64,000 nt of DNA, taken from Amycolatopsis antarctica (lineage in GTDB: Bacteria; Actinomycetota; Actinomycetes; Mycobacteriales; Pseudonocardiaceae). The notes under the pieces are model-generated. The model ran no database searches. It was not told the origin of the DNA and was given only the letters and a program-made list of their open reading frames with translations. A program made the position numbers and the translations under genes. Shown here one piece after another: positions 16,329 through 24,277 of this stretch (within the stretch, counting starts at the first letter, position 1; the number at the start of each line of letters is the position of its first letter). The stretch spans positions 124,001 through 188,000 of the forward strand of contig NZ_NKYE01000013.1 of NCBI RefSeq assembly GCF_002262875.1, in the 5' to 3' direction.

Positions 16329-16946
16329 TCAGAGGTCGCGCAGCTCTTCCTCGATCGCCCTGGCGAGCTGCTCCGGCGGGACCACCGCGGTGACCGCGTC
16401 GTGCGGGTTGATCGCGATCGGCGTGCCGCCGAGCAACGGGTACAGATCGCGGCCGAGGATCGCCCTGGCGTGCGGCCATTCCTTCGGTACCAGCGATTTC
16501 GACGTGTACGCGGGCACCAGCACCCGGCCGGAGGTGTCGTGGAAGCCGATCGCCGAGGTCTGCGACGGAGCGAGGGCGTAGATGTAGAGCGTCGCGTCGA
16601 GTACGACGCCCGGCAGGTCTTCCTTCGGCCGGTTCCGGGTACGGACGAGCTGCAGCATCCGTTCGAGCTCGTTCCCCGGTTCGGGGAAGCCGAGCGCCTT
16701 CGGCGAGGGGCGGTACCGGTCGTTCGGGTGGAAGTCCTCGACGATGTCGCCCGCGGCGTTCACCGGGTAGGCCCCTACGACCGCCCAGGGCGGAACGCGG
16801 CCGCCCGGGTCGAACGCCTCGTCGATCACGTACAGCCAGCTGTTCGGGTTGGCCCTGGCGTTGGCGCGCATCTCCGGGGTGATCGCGGGCTTCGCCGCGA
16901 CGGCCGGGTCCGGGTCCAGATGATCCGCTTCGTCCCGCTGGGTCAT
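16329..16946 (-). CDS. Type VII secretion system-associated / SseB-like protein
   Basis: This 205-residue soluble protein has two recognisable parts. Residues about 20-75 (EMRANARANPNSWLYVIDEA, then PPWAVVGAYPV) resemble actinobacterial proteins annotated as T7SS-associated. Residues about 110-200 resemble an SseB N-terminal domain (DATLYIYALAPSQ, LYPLLGGTPIAINP). The role is unknown. No secretion genes are adjacent, though a degraded ESX-like gene lies at 35.1 kb. The ATG at 16946 has GAGAGGGCGAG upstream; the frame extends further, but without similarity. Confidence 0.62.
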   Translation of the reverse strand: MTQRDEADHLDPDPAVAAKPAITPEMRANARANPNSWLYVIDEAFDPGGRVPPWAVVGAYPVNAAGDIVEDFHPNDRYRPSPKALGFPEPGNELERMLQLVRTRNRPKEDLPGVVLDATLYIYALAPSQTSAIGFHDTSGRVLVPAYTSKSLVPKEWPHARAILGRDLYPLLGGTPIAINPHDAVTAVVPPEQLARAIEEELRDL

Positions 16947-17050
16947 CGCTCGCCCTCTCGTCGCCGCACGTGTGGAGGTGCCCGCGCCGGAGCGCGATCC
17001 CGTGCCGGCATTTTCCAACCGGCCTCGGGCGAAGATCTCGTCGATCACTC

Positions 17051-17056
17051 TACTGT
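17051..17056 (+). promoter_or_regulatory. -10 element of a probable leaderless SCP_3 gene
   Basis: TACTGT ends 6 nt before the ATG at 17063 and no Shine-Dalgarno sequence intervenes, the same arrangement as at purL. Confidence 0.55.
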
Positions 17057-17062
17057 TAACGA

Positions 17063-17443
17063 ATGGCTTCTTCACGTCCGGTCGACCCGGCCGAAATGCG
17101 GGCGGCTGTGCAGGCGATTTCGGCCTGGTTGAGCGGAGACGGGCCCGATCCGGCCCGTCCGGAACTGGCCGCGGCGGTCCGGTCGAGCCTGCGGACGCTG
17201 GCCGCCGACGCGCCGGGGCGCAGCGTCGAGGTGCGGGTGCCGCCGTTCGCGGCGGTCCAGTGCGTGGAGGGCCCCCGGCACACCCGCGGAACCCCGCCGA
17301 ACGTCATCGAGACCGATCCGCGCACCTGGCTGGAACTCGCCACCGGCCGTCTACTGTGGACGGACGCGGTGGAGGCCGGCCGGGTGTCCGCGTCGGGAAC
17401 CCGGGCCGACCTCTCGCACTGGCTGCCGATCCTGCGTCTGTGA
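17063..17443 (+). CDS. Bacterial sterol-carrier-like protein (SCP_3 family)
   Basis: This 126-residue cytoplasmic protein matches the actinobacterial SCP orthologue family in length and in the segments RSVEVRVPPFAAVQC and NVIETDPRTWLELATGRL. Proteins with this fold can bind lipids, but the ligand and role here are unknown. The gene is usually found near purF in actinobacteria, and purF is 3 kb downstream here. It converges on the DUF574 methyltransferase gene. Confidence 0.82.
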   Translation: MASSRPVDPAEMRAAVQAISAWLSGDGPDPARPELAAAVRSSLRTLAADAPGRSVEVRVPPFAAVQCVEGPRHTRGTPPNVIETDPRTWLELATGRLLWTDAVEAGRVSASGTRADLSHWLPILRL

Positions 17444-17453
17444 CGTGAAGGAG

Positions 17454-18287
17454 TCAGAGCTTGCGGCCGATGCCGCCCGCGATGCAGTGCTGCGCCTGGT
17501 TGAGCGCCTTGATCTGCGGGCCGTCCGGCCACCAGTTCACGCACTCGGTCACGCCCGGGTCGATCATCTCCAGGTCGTGGAACAGCTCCCGGATCTCGGC
17601 CATGGTGCGGAACGACCCGGCGCCCAGCGGGCTCTCGTGCAGGATCTGCTCGGTCCGGCGAGCGACCTCGCTGTACTCGTCCTCGGGGTCGAAGAAGTGC
17701 GAGATGGTGACGAACGAGCCGGAGGGCAGCGCGTCGATGTACTTCTTCATGATCTCGGCCGGACGGTGCCGCTCGCCGGGGAAGTGGTGCAGCGTGCCGA
17801 AGTGCAGCAGCGCGACCGGCTCGGAGAAGTCGATGTGCTCGCGGACCGTCTCGTTGGCCAGGATCTCGTCCGGGTCGAAGACGTCCGCGGAGGCGAAGTG
17901 GGTCTGGTCGTTCTCCTCCAGCAGCGCCCGGCCGTGCGCCTGGACGACGGGGTCGTTGTCGATGTAGACGATCCGCGCGTCCGGGTTGATCCGCTGCACG
18001 ACCTGGTGGGTGTTCTCCGTGGTCGGCATGCCGGAACCGCAGTCGAGGTACTGGTTGATGCCGGTCTGGGTGGCCAGGAACCGCACCGCGCGGATCAGGA
18101 ACGCCCGGTTCTCCACCGCGAGGTCGAACACCTCCGGCATGACCTTGGCGGCCATCGCGACGAGCTGGCGGTCGACCTCGTAGTTGTCCTTGCCGCCGAG
18201 CGCGTAGTCGTAGGCGCGGGCGACGCTAGGCCTGGTGGGGTCCACACCGACGGGGGGACGCTTGTCGGTCGGCTGCGCGGAAGTCAT
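17454..18287 (-). CDS. DUF574-type SAM-dependent methyltransferase (Methyltransf_19)
   Basis: This 277-residue protein is of the actinobacterial DUF574 family: PSVARAYDYALGGKDNYEVDR at the N-terminus, a SAM-binding loop LDCGSGMPTTENTH near residue 82, and an acidic strand end VYIDNDPVV. The substrate is unknown. Family members are often encoded next to XRE/DUF5753 regulators and DUF397 genes, as here, where the regulator is divergent. It has a GAGGG ribosome-binding site and a possible -10 (TACTCT, 18336-18341 on the minus strand). Confidence 0.9.
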   Translation of the reverse strand: MTSAQPTDKRPPVGVDPTRPSVARAYDYALGGKDNYEVDRQLVAMAAKVMPEVFDLAVENRAFLIRAVRFLATQTGINQYLDCGSGMPTTENTHQVVQRINPDARIVYIDNDPVVQAHGRALLEENDQTHFASADVFDPDEILANETVREHIDFSEPVALLHFGTLHHFPGERHRPAEIMKKYIDALPSGSFVTISHFFDPEDEYSEVARRTEQILHESPLGAGSFRTMAEIRELFHDLEMIDPGVTECVNWWPDGPQIKALNQAQHCIAGGIGRKL

Positions 18288-18423
18288 CTGAGGCCCTCAC
18301 AGTGCGATGGGTGTTGAACGTCACGGATGCCACCTAGAGTAGGCGTACGGGCCGGTCCGGTGAACGCAGGTCCCCAGGTAACCGAGAGCGATCCGGCTGT
18401 ACTTGCAGTGAGCAGGTAACCGC

Positions 18424-18435
18424 ATTGCGTGCAAT
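18424..18435. promoter_or_regulatory. ATTGC-GT-GCAAT inverted repeat in the divergent promoter region
   Basis: The 5-bp arms with a 2-bp centre lie between the divergent methyltransferase and DUF5753 regulator genes, 96 bp before the regulator start. It could be an operator; there is no independent support. Confidence 0.3.
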
Positions 18436-18531
18436 CGCGATATGGTTGTCAGTCGCGTACTGATGGCGTCGTACGCCCCTGCTTCGGGGGCACGGAGTAA
18501 TCCTCGAGCGTGAGCAATCGGAGGCCGAGCA

Positions 18532-19401
18532 ATGACCACGGGCGGTGCTGAACACGGCAGCGGACCGACGGCACGACGGATGGTGCTGGGCAGCCAGCTC
18601 CGCAGGCTTCGCGAGGCGGCCGGGATCAGCCGTTCGGCCGCCGGTTACTCGATCCGTAGCTCCGAGTCGAAGATCAGCAGGCTGGAGCTCGGCCGGGTCG
18701 GCTTCAAGGAGCGCGACGTCAACGATCTGCTGACGATGTACGGCATCGAGGACGGTGTCGACCGCGCGCAGTTCATGGAACTGGTCAGCCAGTCGAACCA
18801 GCCGGGTTGGTGGCATCGCTACACCGACCTGATGCCGAACTGGTTCCACGACTACGTCGGGCTTGAGGAGGCCGCGGGCCGGATCCAGACGTTCGAGTTG
18901 CAGGTCGTGCCCGGCCTGCTGCAGATCGAGGAGTACGCGAGGGCGATCGTCAGTCACGGCAACTCGCGCGTCTTCGACGAGGAGGTCGATCGCCGGGTCT
19001 CGCTGCGGATGCGCAGGCAGAAGCTGCTCTCCGGTCCGGACGCGCCGCGCTTCTGGGCGGTCGTCGACCAGTCGGTGCTGCACCGCGAGGTCGGCGGGCC
19101 CGCCGTGCTGAAGAAGCAGATCGCGCATCTGCTCGAGGTCACTGCTTCGCCGCACATCACCCTGCAGGTGCTGCCGTACACCTCCAGCGGCTGCGCGGCG
19201 GAGAGTCCGTTCACCATGCTCCGGTTTGCCGAGACCGAGCTGCCGGACATCGTCTACGTCGAGCATCTCGGCGGCGCGCTGTACCTGGACAACAAGAAGG
19301 ACCAGGAGCTGTACGGCCGGGCGCTGGACCGGCTGGCCGTCGACGCCGAGACGCCGGATCGCAGTCGGCAACTGCTCTCGAAGCTGTACAACGAGGTGTA
19401 G
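18532..19401 (+). CDS. XRE-type transcriptional regulator with DUF5753
   Basis: This 289-residue protein has an N-terminal helix-turn-helix (about 15-75: LRRLREAAGISRSAAGYSI, then SKISRLELGR) and a C-terminal DUF5753 domain (from about 105: QTFELQVVPGLLQIEEYARA, QVLPYTSSGCAAESPFTML). Such regulators belong to the WhiJ-like class and are commonly paired with DUF397 proteins; a DUF397 gene follows 190 bp downstream. The ATG at 18532 has GGAGG upstream. A second, frameshifted member lies at 26411. Confidence 0.93.
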   Translation: MTTGGAEHGSGPTARRMVLGSQLRRLREAAGISRSAAGYSIRSSESKISRLELGRVGFKERDVNDLLTMYGIEDGVDRAQFMELVSQSNQPGWWHRYTDLMPNWFHDYVGLEEAAGRIQTFELQVVPGLLQIEEYARAIVSHGNSRVFDEEVDRRVSLRMRRQKLLSGPDAPRFWAVVDQSVLHREVGGPAVLKKQIAHLLEVTASPHITLQVLPYTSSGCAAESPFTMLRFAETELPDIVYVEHLGGALYLDNKKDQELYGRALDRLAVDAETPDRSRQLLSKLYNEV

Positions 19402-19446
19402 GGCGTCGCCTGCCGCCGATCGTGGCGGCACGGCGAACACGCTCCG

Positions 19447-19471
19447 TTGACTCGTTAACGAGATGTCAACG
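19447..19471. promoter_or_regulatory. Interrupted palindrome after the DUF5753 regulator
   Basis: The 12-bp palindrome CTCGTTAACGAG is flanked by GTTGAC and GTCAAC. It may act as a weak terminator for the regulator or as an operator for the next gene. Confidence 0.35.
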
Positions 19472-19498
19472 ATGGGCTGAACATAACCAACTTTCTTC

Positions 19499-19562
19499 TG
19501 CACGTGCATTCACACCTGCATTCGACCGTGTTACCTTCGGCGCACGATCCAATGCACGTGCA
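19499..19562. promoter_or_regulatory. Paired TGCACGTGCA operators before the DUF397 gene
   Basis: The perfect palindrome TGCACGTGCA occurs at 19499-19508 and 19553-19562, 54 bp apart. The second is followed by TGTGCA and lies 32 bp before the DUF397 start. A promoter-like TTACCT lies between them. The sites are good candidates for binding by the upstream DUF5753 regulator. Confidence 0.5.
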
Positions 19563-19594
19563 TGTGCATCCCCAAGTTCGGGAAGGTGGGGATC

Positions 19595-19834
19595 ATGTCA
19601 GCCGAGGTCCGCAACGGCATGTCCGCGACGCTGCTGTCCGACGCCCAATGGCGCAAGAGCAGGCACAGCGGTGCCGCCGGCAACTGCGTCGAGGTCGCAC
19701 CGCTGGCCGGTGGCGACATCGCCGTCCGCAACTCCCGCTTCCCCGACGGGCCCGCGCTCATCTACACCCGCGCCGAGATCGCCGCCTTCGTCGCCGGTGC
19801 CAAGGACGGTGAGTTCGATGACGTCGCAGGCTGA
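19595..19834 (+). CDS. DUF397 protein
   Basis: This 79-residue protein has the full DUF397 pattern: WRKSRHSGAAGNCVEVA, then IAVRNSRFPDGPALIYTRAEIAAFV. Members usually accompany XRE/DUF5753 regulators and are thought to modulate them. The ATG at 19595 has GGAAGGTGGGG upstream; an in-frame earlier start falls inside the TGCACGTGCA operator and is unlikely. Confidence 0.92.
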   Translation: MSAEVRNGMSATLLSDAQWRKSRHSGAAGNCVEVAPLAGGDIAVRNSRFPDGPALIYTRAEIAAFVAGAKDGEFDDVAG

Positions 19835-20213
19835 ACCGACCAGGGTCGGCGCCGAGACCGACACCGAGGCCCGCCTGCGCGGCCTGATGGATCGCGGCTA
19901 CAGCTTCGTGCATCCCCGGGACGCCTCCGGCGAGGTCGTCGCCGTGGTCGGCGTGCGCGCCCACGGGAGCGTCGTCGACGTCGTGCGCCTCGAAGCCGAG
20001 GACGACGTCGTGGCGATGCGCATCCCCGGCGGCGAGCCGGACATCCTGGCGCCGGAGACCGTGCTCTGGAAGGAGTCCGGCTCGATGGTCGCGGTGGTGG
20101 ACAAGGTGCTCGCGCTGCCCGACGACGAGGGGCCAGCCGAGACCTCGTCCGGCAAGCAGGGCTGCTGGGTCCCCGGCCGCCCCGGCCGGGCGAAGTGGCT
20201 CGCCGCTTCCTGA
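19818..20213 (+). CDS. Conserved hypothetical protein coupled to DUF397
   Basis: This 131-residue protein has no signal peptide or membrane segment. The central part is a short beta-rich unit (EVVAVVGVRAHGSVVDVVRLE, then EDDVVAMRIPG). I do not recognise a named family. It overlaps the DUF397 gene by 17 nt and is probably co-translated with it, so it may belong to the same regulatory set. It ends 156 bp before purF. Confidence 0.68.
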   Translation: MTSQAEPTRVGAETDTEARLRGLMDRGYSFVHPRDASGEVVAVVGVRAHGSVVDVVRLEAEDDVVAMRIPGGEPDILAPETVLWKESGSMVAVVDKVLALPDDEGPAETSSGKQGCWVPGRPGRAKWLAAS

Positions 20214-20325
20214 CCGCCTCCCGCTGCCGGTGACCGTCGTCTCCACGGCGGCGTGACCAGGGTGGCGCTGGACACGAACGCTGCCGAAAGCGCCTGCGGC
20301 GGCTCGGATCCCGGCTCGCGAGGGC

Positions 20326-20331
20326 TACACT
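20326..20331 (+). promoter_or_regulatory. Probable -10 element of purF (TACACT)
   Basis: TACACT lies 38 nt before the purF GTG. Unlike purL, purF has a proper ribosome-binding site (AGGAG, 20358-20362), so it would be a leadered transcript. Confidence 0.4.
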
Positions 20332-20369
20332 GAGCGTGCCCCAGTCCACAGATGCGCAGGAGCCCCTCG

Positions 20370-21917
20370 GTGCGTTCCGACCAGTCACAAGCTGGAAATC
20401 CCGCAACGGGCACAGTCGATCAGCCGGATCCGGAACCGCGCGAGGAATGCGGTGTGTTCGGCGTCTGGGCTCCCGGCGAGGACGTCGCGAAACTGAGCTA
20501 TTACGGGCTGTACGCGCTGCAGCATCGTGGGCAGGAAGCCGCGGGCATCTCGGTCTCCGACGGCAGGCAGATCGTCGTCTTCAAGGACCTCGGGCTGGTC
20601 AGCCAGGTCTTCGACGAGCAGACGCTGTCCTCCCTGCAGGGCTACATCTCGATCGGCCACTGCCGCTACTCCACCACCGGCGGCGGAAGCTGGGAGAACG
20701 CCCAGCCGAACTTCCGCACCACTCCGACCGGCAGCGGGCTTTCCCTCGGCCACAACGGAAACCTGGTCAACACGGCCGAGCTGCACTCCCGCGCGCGTGA
20801 GCTGGGCGTGCTCAGCCGCAACGGCGCGACCACCGATTCCGACCTGATCTGCGGGCTGCTCGCCGCGACCGCCGCGGACAAGGGCATCGAGGCGGCGGCG
20901 ATGGACCTGCTGCCGACCCTGCGCGGCGCCTTCTGCCTCGCCTTCGCCGACGAGACCACGCTCTACGCCGCCCGTGATCCGCACGGCGTCCGCCCGCTGG
21001 TGCTGGGCAGGCTGGAACGCGGCTGGGTGGTCGCGAGTGAGACGGCCGCGCTGGACATCGTCGGCGCCTCCTTCGTCCGCGAGGTCGAGCCGGGTGAGCT
21101 CATCGCGATCGACGCGGAGGGTCTGCGTTCCAGCAGGTTCGCCAGCCCGCAGCCGAAGGGTTGCGTCTTCGAGTACGTCTACCTGGCGCGGCCGGACACC
21201 ACCATCGCCGGACGCAGCGTGCACGCCACCCGCGTCGACATCGGCAAGCGGCTCGCCGAGGAGTATCCCGCGGACGCCGACCTGGTGATCCCGGTGCCCG
21301 AGTCCGGTACGCCCGCCGCGATCGGCTACGCACAGGCGTCCGGCATTCCCTACGGCTCCGGCCTGGTGAAGAACGCCTACGTCGGACGCACGTTCATCCA
21401 GCCCTCGCAGACGATCCGCCAGCTCGGTATCCGGCTGAAGCTCAACCCGCTGCGCGACGTCATCCGCGGCAAGCGGCTGGTGGTCGTCGACGACTCGATC
21501 GTCCGCGGCAACACCCAGCGCGCCCTGGTCCGGATGCTGCGCGAGTCCGGTGCGCTGGAGGTGCACGTGCGGATCGCCTCGCCGCCGGTGCGCTGGCCGT
21601 GCTTCTACGGCATCGACTTCGCCTCCCGCGCCGAGCTGGTCGCCAACGGGGCGGACGCCGACGGCATCCGCCGTTCCATCGGCGCCGACTCGCTGGGCTA
21701 CGTCTCGCTCGACGGGCTGGTGGCGGCGTCCGAGCAGCCCCGGTCCCGTCTGTGCGCCGCCTGCTTCGACGGCGAGTACCCGATCCCGCTGCCGGACGAC
21801 GCGCTGATCGGCAAGCATCTGCTGGAGGGACTCACCGGCGGTGACGCGCCGGTCGGCCCCGCGCTGCCCGTCGTGCCCGCCGGGTACGGTGCCGAGGACG
21901 CTGTCCGGCGTCCCTGA
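20370..21917 (+). CDS. purF: Amidophosphoribosyltransferase PurF
   Basis: This 515-residue enzyme makes the first committed purine intermediate, 5-phosphoribosylamine, from PRPP and glutamine. The N-terminal nucleophile Cys is in EECGVFGVW after a short propeptide. GHNGNLVN and TTDSDLICGLLA are typical of the glutaminase half. The PRPP-binding loop is RLVVVDDSIVRGNT near residue 375. The frame is open to an ATG at 20352, but GTG at 20370 is favoured because AGGAG lies 7 nt before it. Confidence 0.96.
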   Translation: MRSDQSQAGNPATGTVDQPDPEPREECGVFGVWAPGEDVAKLSYYGLYALQHRGQEAAGISVSDGRQIVVFKDLGLVSQVFDEQTLSSLQGYISIGHCRYSTTGGGSWENAQPNFRTTPTGSGLSLGHNGNLVNTAELHSRARELGVLSRNGATTDSDLICGLLAATAADKGIEAAAMDLLPTLRGAFCLAFADETTLYAARDPHGVRPLVLGRLERGWVVASETAALDIVGASFVREVEPGELIAIDAEGLRSSRFASPQPKGCVFEYVYLARPDTTIAGRSVHATRVDIGKRLAEEYPADADLVIPVPESGTPAAIGYAQASGIPYGSGLVKNAYVGRTFIQPSQTIRQLGIRLKLNPLRDVIRGKRLVVVDDSIVRGNTQRALVRMLRESGALEVHVRIASPPVRWPCFYGIDFASRAELVANGADADGIRRSIGADSLGYVSLDGLVAASEQPRSRLCAACFDGEYPIPLPDDALIGKHLLEGLTGGDAPVGPALPVVPAGYGAEDAVRRP

Positions 21918-22002
21918 TCCGGTTCTGTCTCGTTGATCCACGGGTAGCCCCCGCGCGCGGCGGGACCAGGAGCAGGACGACTTCGAAGATGGAGAACGCG
22001 TC

Positions 22003-22091
22003 GGCGTGAGCGAGCTTGCGAGCCAACCGAACAGCACCGCGGCTCGGCGACCGCTGCCGACCGGCGTGAGCGAGGAGATTGCGTGAGCGAG
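22003..22091 (+). repeat. Three GCGTGAGCGAG direct repeats spanning the purM start
   Basis: The 11-bp sequence occurs at 22004-22014, 22064-22074 and 22081-22091; the last copy includes the purM GTG. The first GTGAGC opens a 26-codon frame (22006-22086) whose stop overlaps the purM start by 4 nt, so it could be a small leader ORF. Similar repeats of this style are common around starts in actinobacteria, and it may be incidental. Confidence 0.5.
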
Positions 22092-23153
22092 TCCACGAGC
22101 GCGACGTACGCCGGGGCCGGGGTCAGCATCGACGCCGGCGACAGGGCCGTCGAATTGCTCAAGCCGCACGCCGCTCGGGCCGGGCGGCCCGAGGTGATGG
22201 GCGGGGTCGGCGGGTTCGCCGGGCTCTTCTCGCTCAAGCTCGACCGCTGGAAGGAGCCGGTGCTCGCGTCCTCCACGGACGGGGTCGGCACCAAGATCGC
22301 GATCGCCAAGGCGCTCGACAAGCACGACACCATCGGCATCGACCTGGTCGCCATGGTCGTCGACGACCTGGTGGTCACCGGTGCGGAACCGCTGTTCCTG
22401 CAGGACTACATCGCGGTTGGCAAGGTCGTGCCCGAGCACATCGCGGCGATAGTCGGCGGTATCGCCGAGGGCTGCGTCCAGGCCGGGTGCGCGCTGCTCG
22501 GCGGCGAGACGGCCGAGCACCCCGGGATGATGGCCGACGGGGACTACGACGTCTCGGCGACCGGGGTCGGTGTGGTCGAGGCGTCCGAGCTGCTCGGTCC
22601 GGACCGGGTTCGCCCCGGCGACGTGGTGCTGGCGCTCGGCTCGTCCGGCCTGCACTCCAACGGCTACTCGCTGGCCCGGCACGTGCTGCTGGAGATCGGC
22701 CGGATGCCGCTGGACGGGCACGTGGAGGAGTTCGGCCGCACACTCGGCGAGGTGATGCTGGAGCCGACGCGCATCTACGCCAAGGACTGCCTCGCGCTGG
22801 TCGCGGAGACGGACGTGCGGACGTTCGCGCACGTCACCGGTGGTGGGCTGGAGGAGAACCTGGCGCGGGTGATGCCGCGCGGGCTGGTCGCCAGGCTGGA
22901 GCGCGGTACCTGGACGCCGGAGCCGGTGTTCGCGGTGATCTCGCACCGGGGCCGGGTCGCGCGTCCCGAGATGGAGCGCACCTTCAACATGGGCGTCGGC
23001 ATGGTCGCGATCGTCTCGCCCGAGGACGTCGACCGGGCACTGGCCGTGCTGACCGCGCGGCACGTCCCGGCCTGGGTGCTCGGTGACGTGCAGGCCGCGG
23101 ACGATCCCGACGGCCCGCGTGCGCAGCTCTCCGGTGACCACCCCCGGTTCTGA
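22083..23153 (+). CDS. purM: Phosphoribosylformylglycinamidine cyclo-ligase PurM
   Basis: This 356-residue AIR synthetase converts FGAM to aminoimidazole ribotide with ATP, the step after PurSQL. Landmarks are ASSTDGVGTKIAIA near residue 63, DLVAMVVDDLVVTGAEPLFLQDY near 90, ALLGGETAEHPGMM near 140 and HVTGGGLEENLAR near 250. The GTG at 22083 has GAGGAG upstream. Confidence 0.96.
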   Translation: MSESTSATYAGAGVSIDAGDRAVELLKPHAARAGRPEVMGGVGGFAGLFSLKLDRWKEPVLASSTDGVGTKIAIAKALDKHDTIGIDLVAMVVDDLVVTGAEPLFLQDYIAVGKVVPEHIAAIVGGIAEGCVQAGCALLGGETAEHPGMMADGDYDVSATGVGVVEASELLGPDRVRPGDVVLALGSSGLHSNGYSLARHVLLEIGRMPLDGHVEEFGRTLGEVMLEPTRIYAKDCLALVAETDVRTFAHVTGGGLEENLARVMPRGLVARLERGTWTPEPVFAVISHRGRVARPEMERTFNMGVGMVAIVSPEDVDRALAVLTARHVPAWVLGDVQAADDPDGPRAQLSGDHPRF

Positions 23154-23571
23154 CCTGGTCGTCAGTGGACGGCTGGTGATTCCGGCGGCCGAGCTGTCGG
23201 AACGGTTCTCCCGCTCGTCCGGTCCGGGCGGGCAGGGGGTGAACACCACGGACTCGCGCGTCGAGCTGTCGTTCGACGTCGCGGGTTCGCCCTCGCTGCC
23301 GCCGCACACCCGGGACCGCTTGCTGGAACGCCTCGGCTCCCGGTTGATCGACGGGGTGCTGACGATCGCGGCGAGCGAGCATCGCGCACAGCTCGCCAAC
23401 CGGGAGGCGGCGCGTGCGCGGCTGGTCGCCCTGCTGCGCGAGGCGTCCGCGCCACCGCCGGCGAAGCGCAGGCCGACGAAGCCGACCCGGGGGTCGAAGG
23501 AGCGCAGGCTGGCGTCGAAGAAGCGTCGTGGCGACGTGAAACGCGGCAGGCGCAGGAAGTTCGACGAGTAG
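23134..23571 (+). CDS. arfB: ArfB/YaeJ-type peptidyl-tRNA hydrolase (ribosome rescue)
   Basis: This 145-residue protein has a release-factor GGQ domain (SRSSGPGGQGVNTTDSRVEL, near residue 27) and a Lys/Arg-rich C-terminal tail (from about 112, ending KRGRRRKFDE). That combination identifies ArfB-type factors, which release peptides from ribosomes stalled on truncated mRNA. The tail enters the empty mRNA channel. The start GTG at 23134 overlaps purM by 20 nt. Confidence 0.9.
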   Translation: MTTPGSDLVVSGRLVIPAAELSERFSRSSGPGGQGVNTTDSRVELSFDVAGSPSLPPHTRDRLLERLGSRLIDGVLTIAASEHRAQLANREAARARLVALLREASAPPPAKRRPTKPTRGSKERRLASKKRRGDVKRGRRRKFDE

Positions 23572-23594
23572 CACTATCCACAATGGATGGCTGC

Positions 23595-24137
23595 TCATTC
23601 TCCCTTCGCGCCGTCGATCCGCTCGCGGAGCAGGTCGGCGTGCCCGTTGTGCCGGGAGTACTCGGCGATCATCTTCACCAGGATCACGCGCAGCGAGATC
23701 GGCGCGCCGGTGCGCTGCACGGTCCCGGTGTCGTCCAGCGAGGCGACGGCGACGATCTCGCGGGAACGCGCACACTGCTCCCGCCAGAAGTCGAGCGCTT
23801 CGGCCGGGTCACCGTCGAGACGCTCGAAGTCCTGGTCCGGGTCCTCGTCGGAGTAATAGGGCAGCGGAGCCGGATCCCCGGCGAACTGGGTACGGAACCA
23901 CCACTGCTCCGCGCCGGCGAGATGCCGCACGATCCCGTGCAGGCTCAGCCCGGACGGTGGAATGCTCTTGCGTGACAAGGCTTCCGCCGGAACCCCGGCG
24001 CACTTGAGTTCCAGGGTGTGCCGAGCGCGGTCGAGGTGCGCGGTGAGGACCTCGCGTTCGCCGCCGAGGGTCGGCGGGCTCGCACGCTCGTCACCCGGCC
24101 ATGCCGCCGAGTAGTTGCCGTCCGGGATCGTGGTCAT
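23595..24137 (-). CDS. DinB-superfamily protein (DUF664)
   Basis: This 180-residue protein is of the DinB four-helix type common in mycothiol-producing bacteria. LHGIVRHLAGAEQWWF supplies the first His-containing metal site and EYSRHNGHADLLRERIDG the C-terminal one. Such proteins can use mycothiol as cofactor; mshD is elsewhere in the window. The substrate is unknown. The ATG at 24137 was chosen because similarity begins there; the longer frame has none. Confidence 0.88.
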   Translation of the reverse strand: MTTIPDGNYSAAWPGDERASPPTLGGEREVLTAHLDRARHTLELKCAGVPAEALSRKSIPPSGLSLHGIVRHLAGAEQWWFRTQFAGDPAPLPYYSDEDPDQDFERLDGDPAEALDFWREQCARSREIVAVASLDDTGTVQRTGAPISLRVILVKMIAEYSRHNGHADLLRERIDGAKGE

Positions 24138-24277
24138 GGTGGGAGGGTGGCAGAAGGCACCGACAGGCTTCGGTCTTCCGGACCGCGAAAATCCGGGCCA
24201 CGCTATCGAGTGAAATAAACGCCGTTTACCCGAGAATTCTTCGTGTTCTCTTGTGTGCGGCGCGTACTCGACCCACG

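Noticed and set aside
20385..23399. Very long open frame antisense to purF and purM
   Set aside because: It is a GC-rich shadow of the two genes; the translation has no domain signature and shows the periodic His/Arg/Gly composition of antisense frames.
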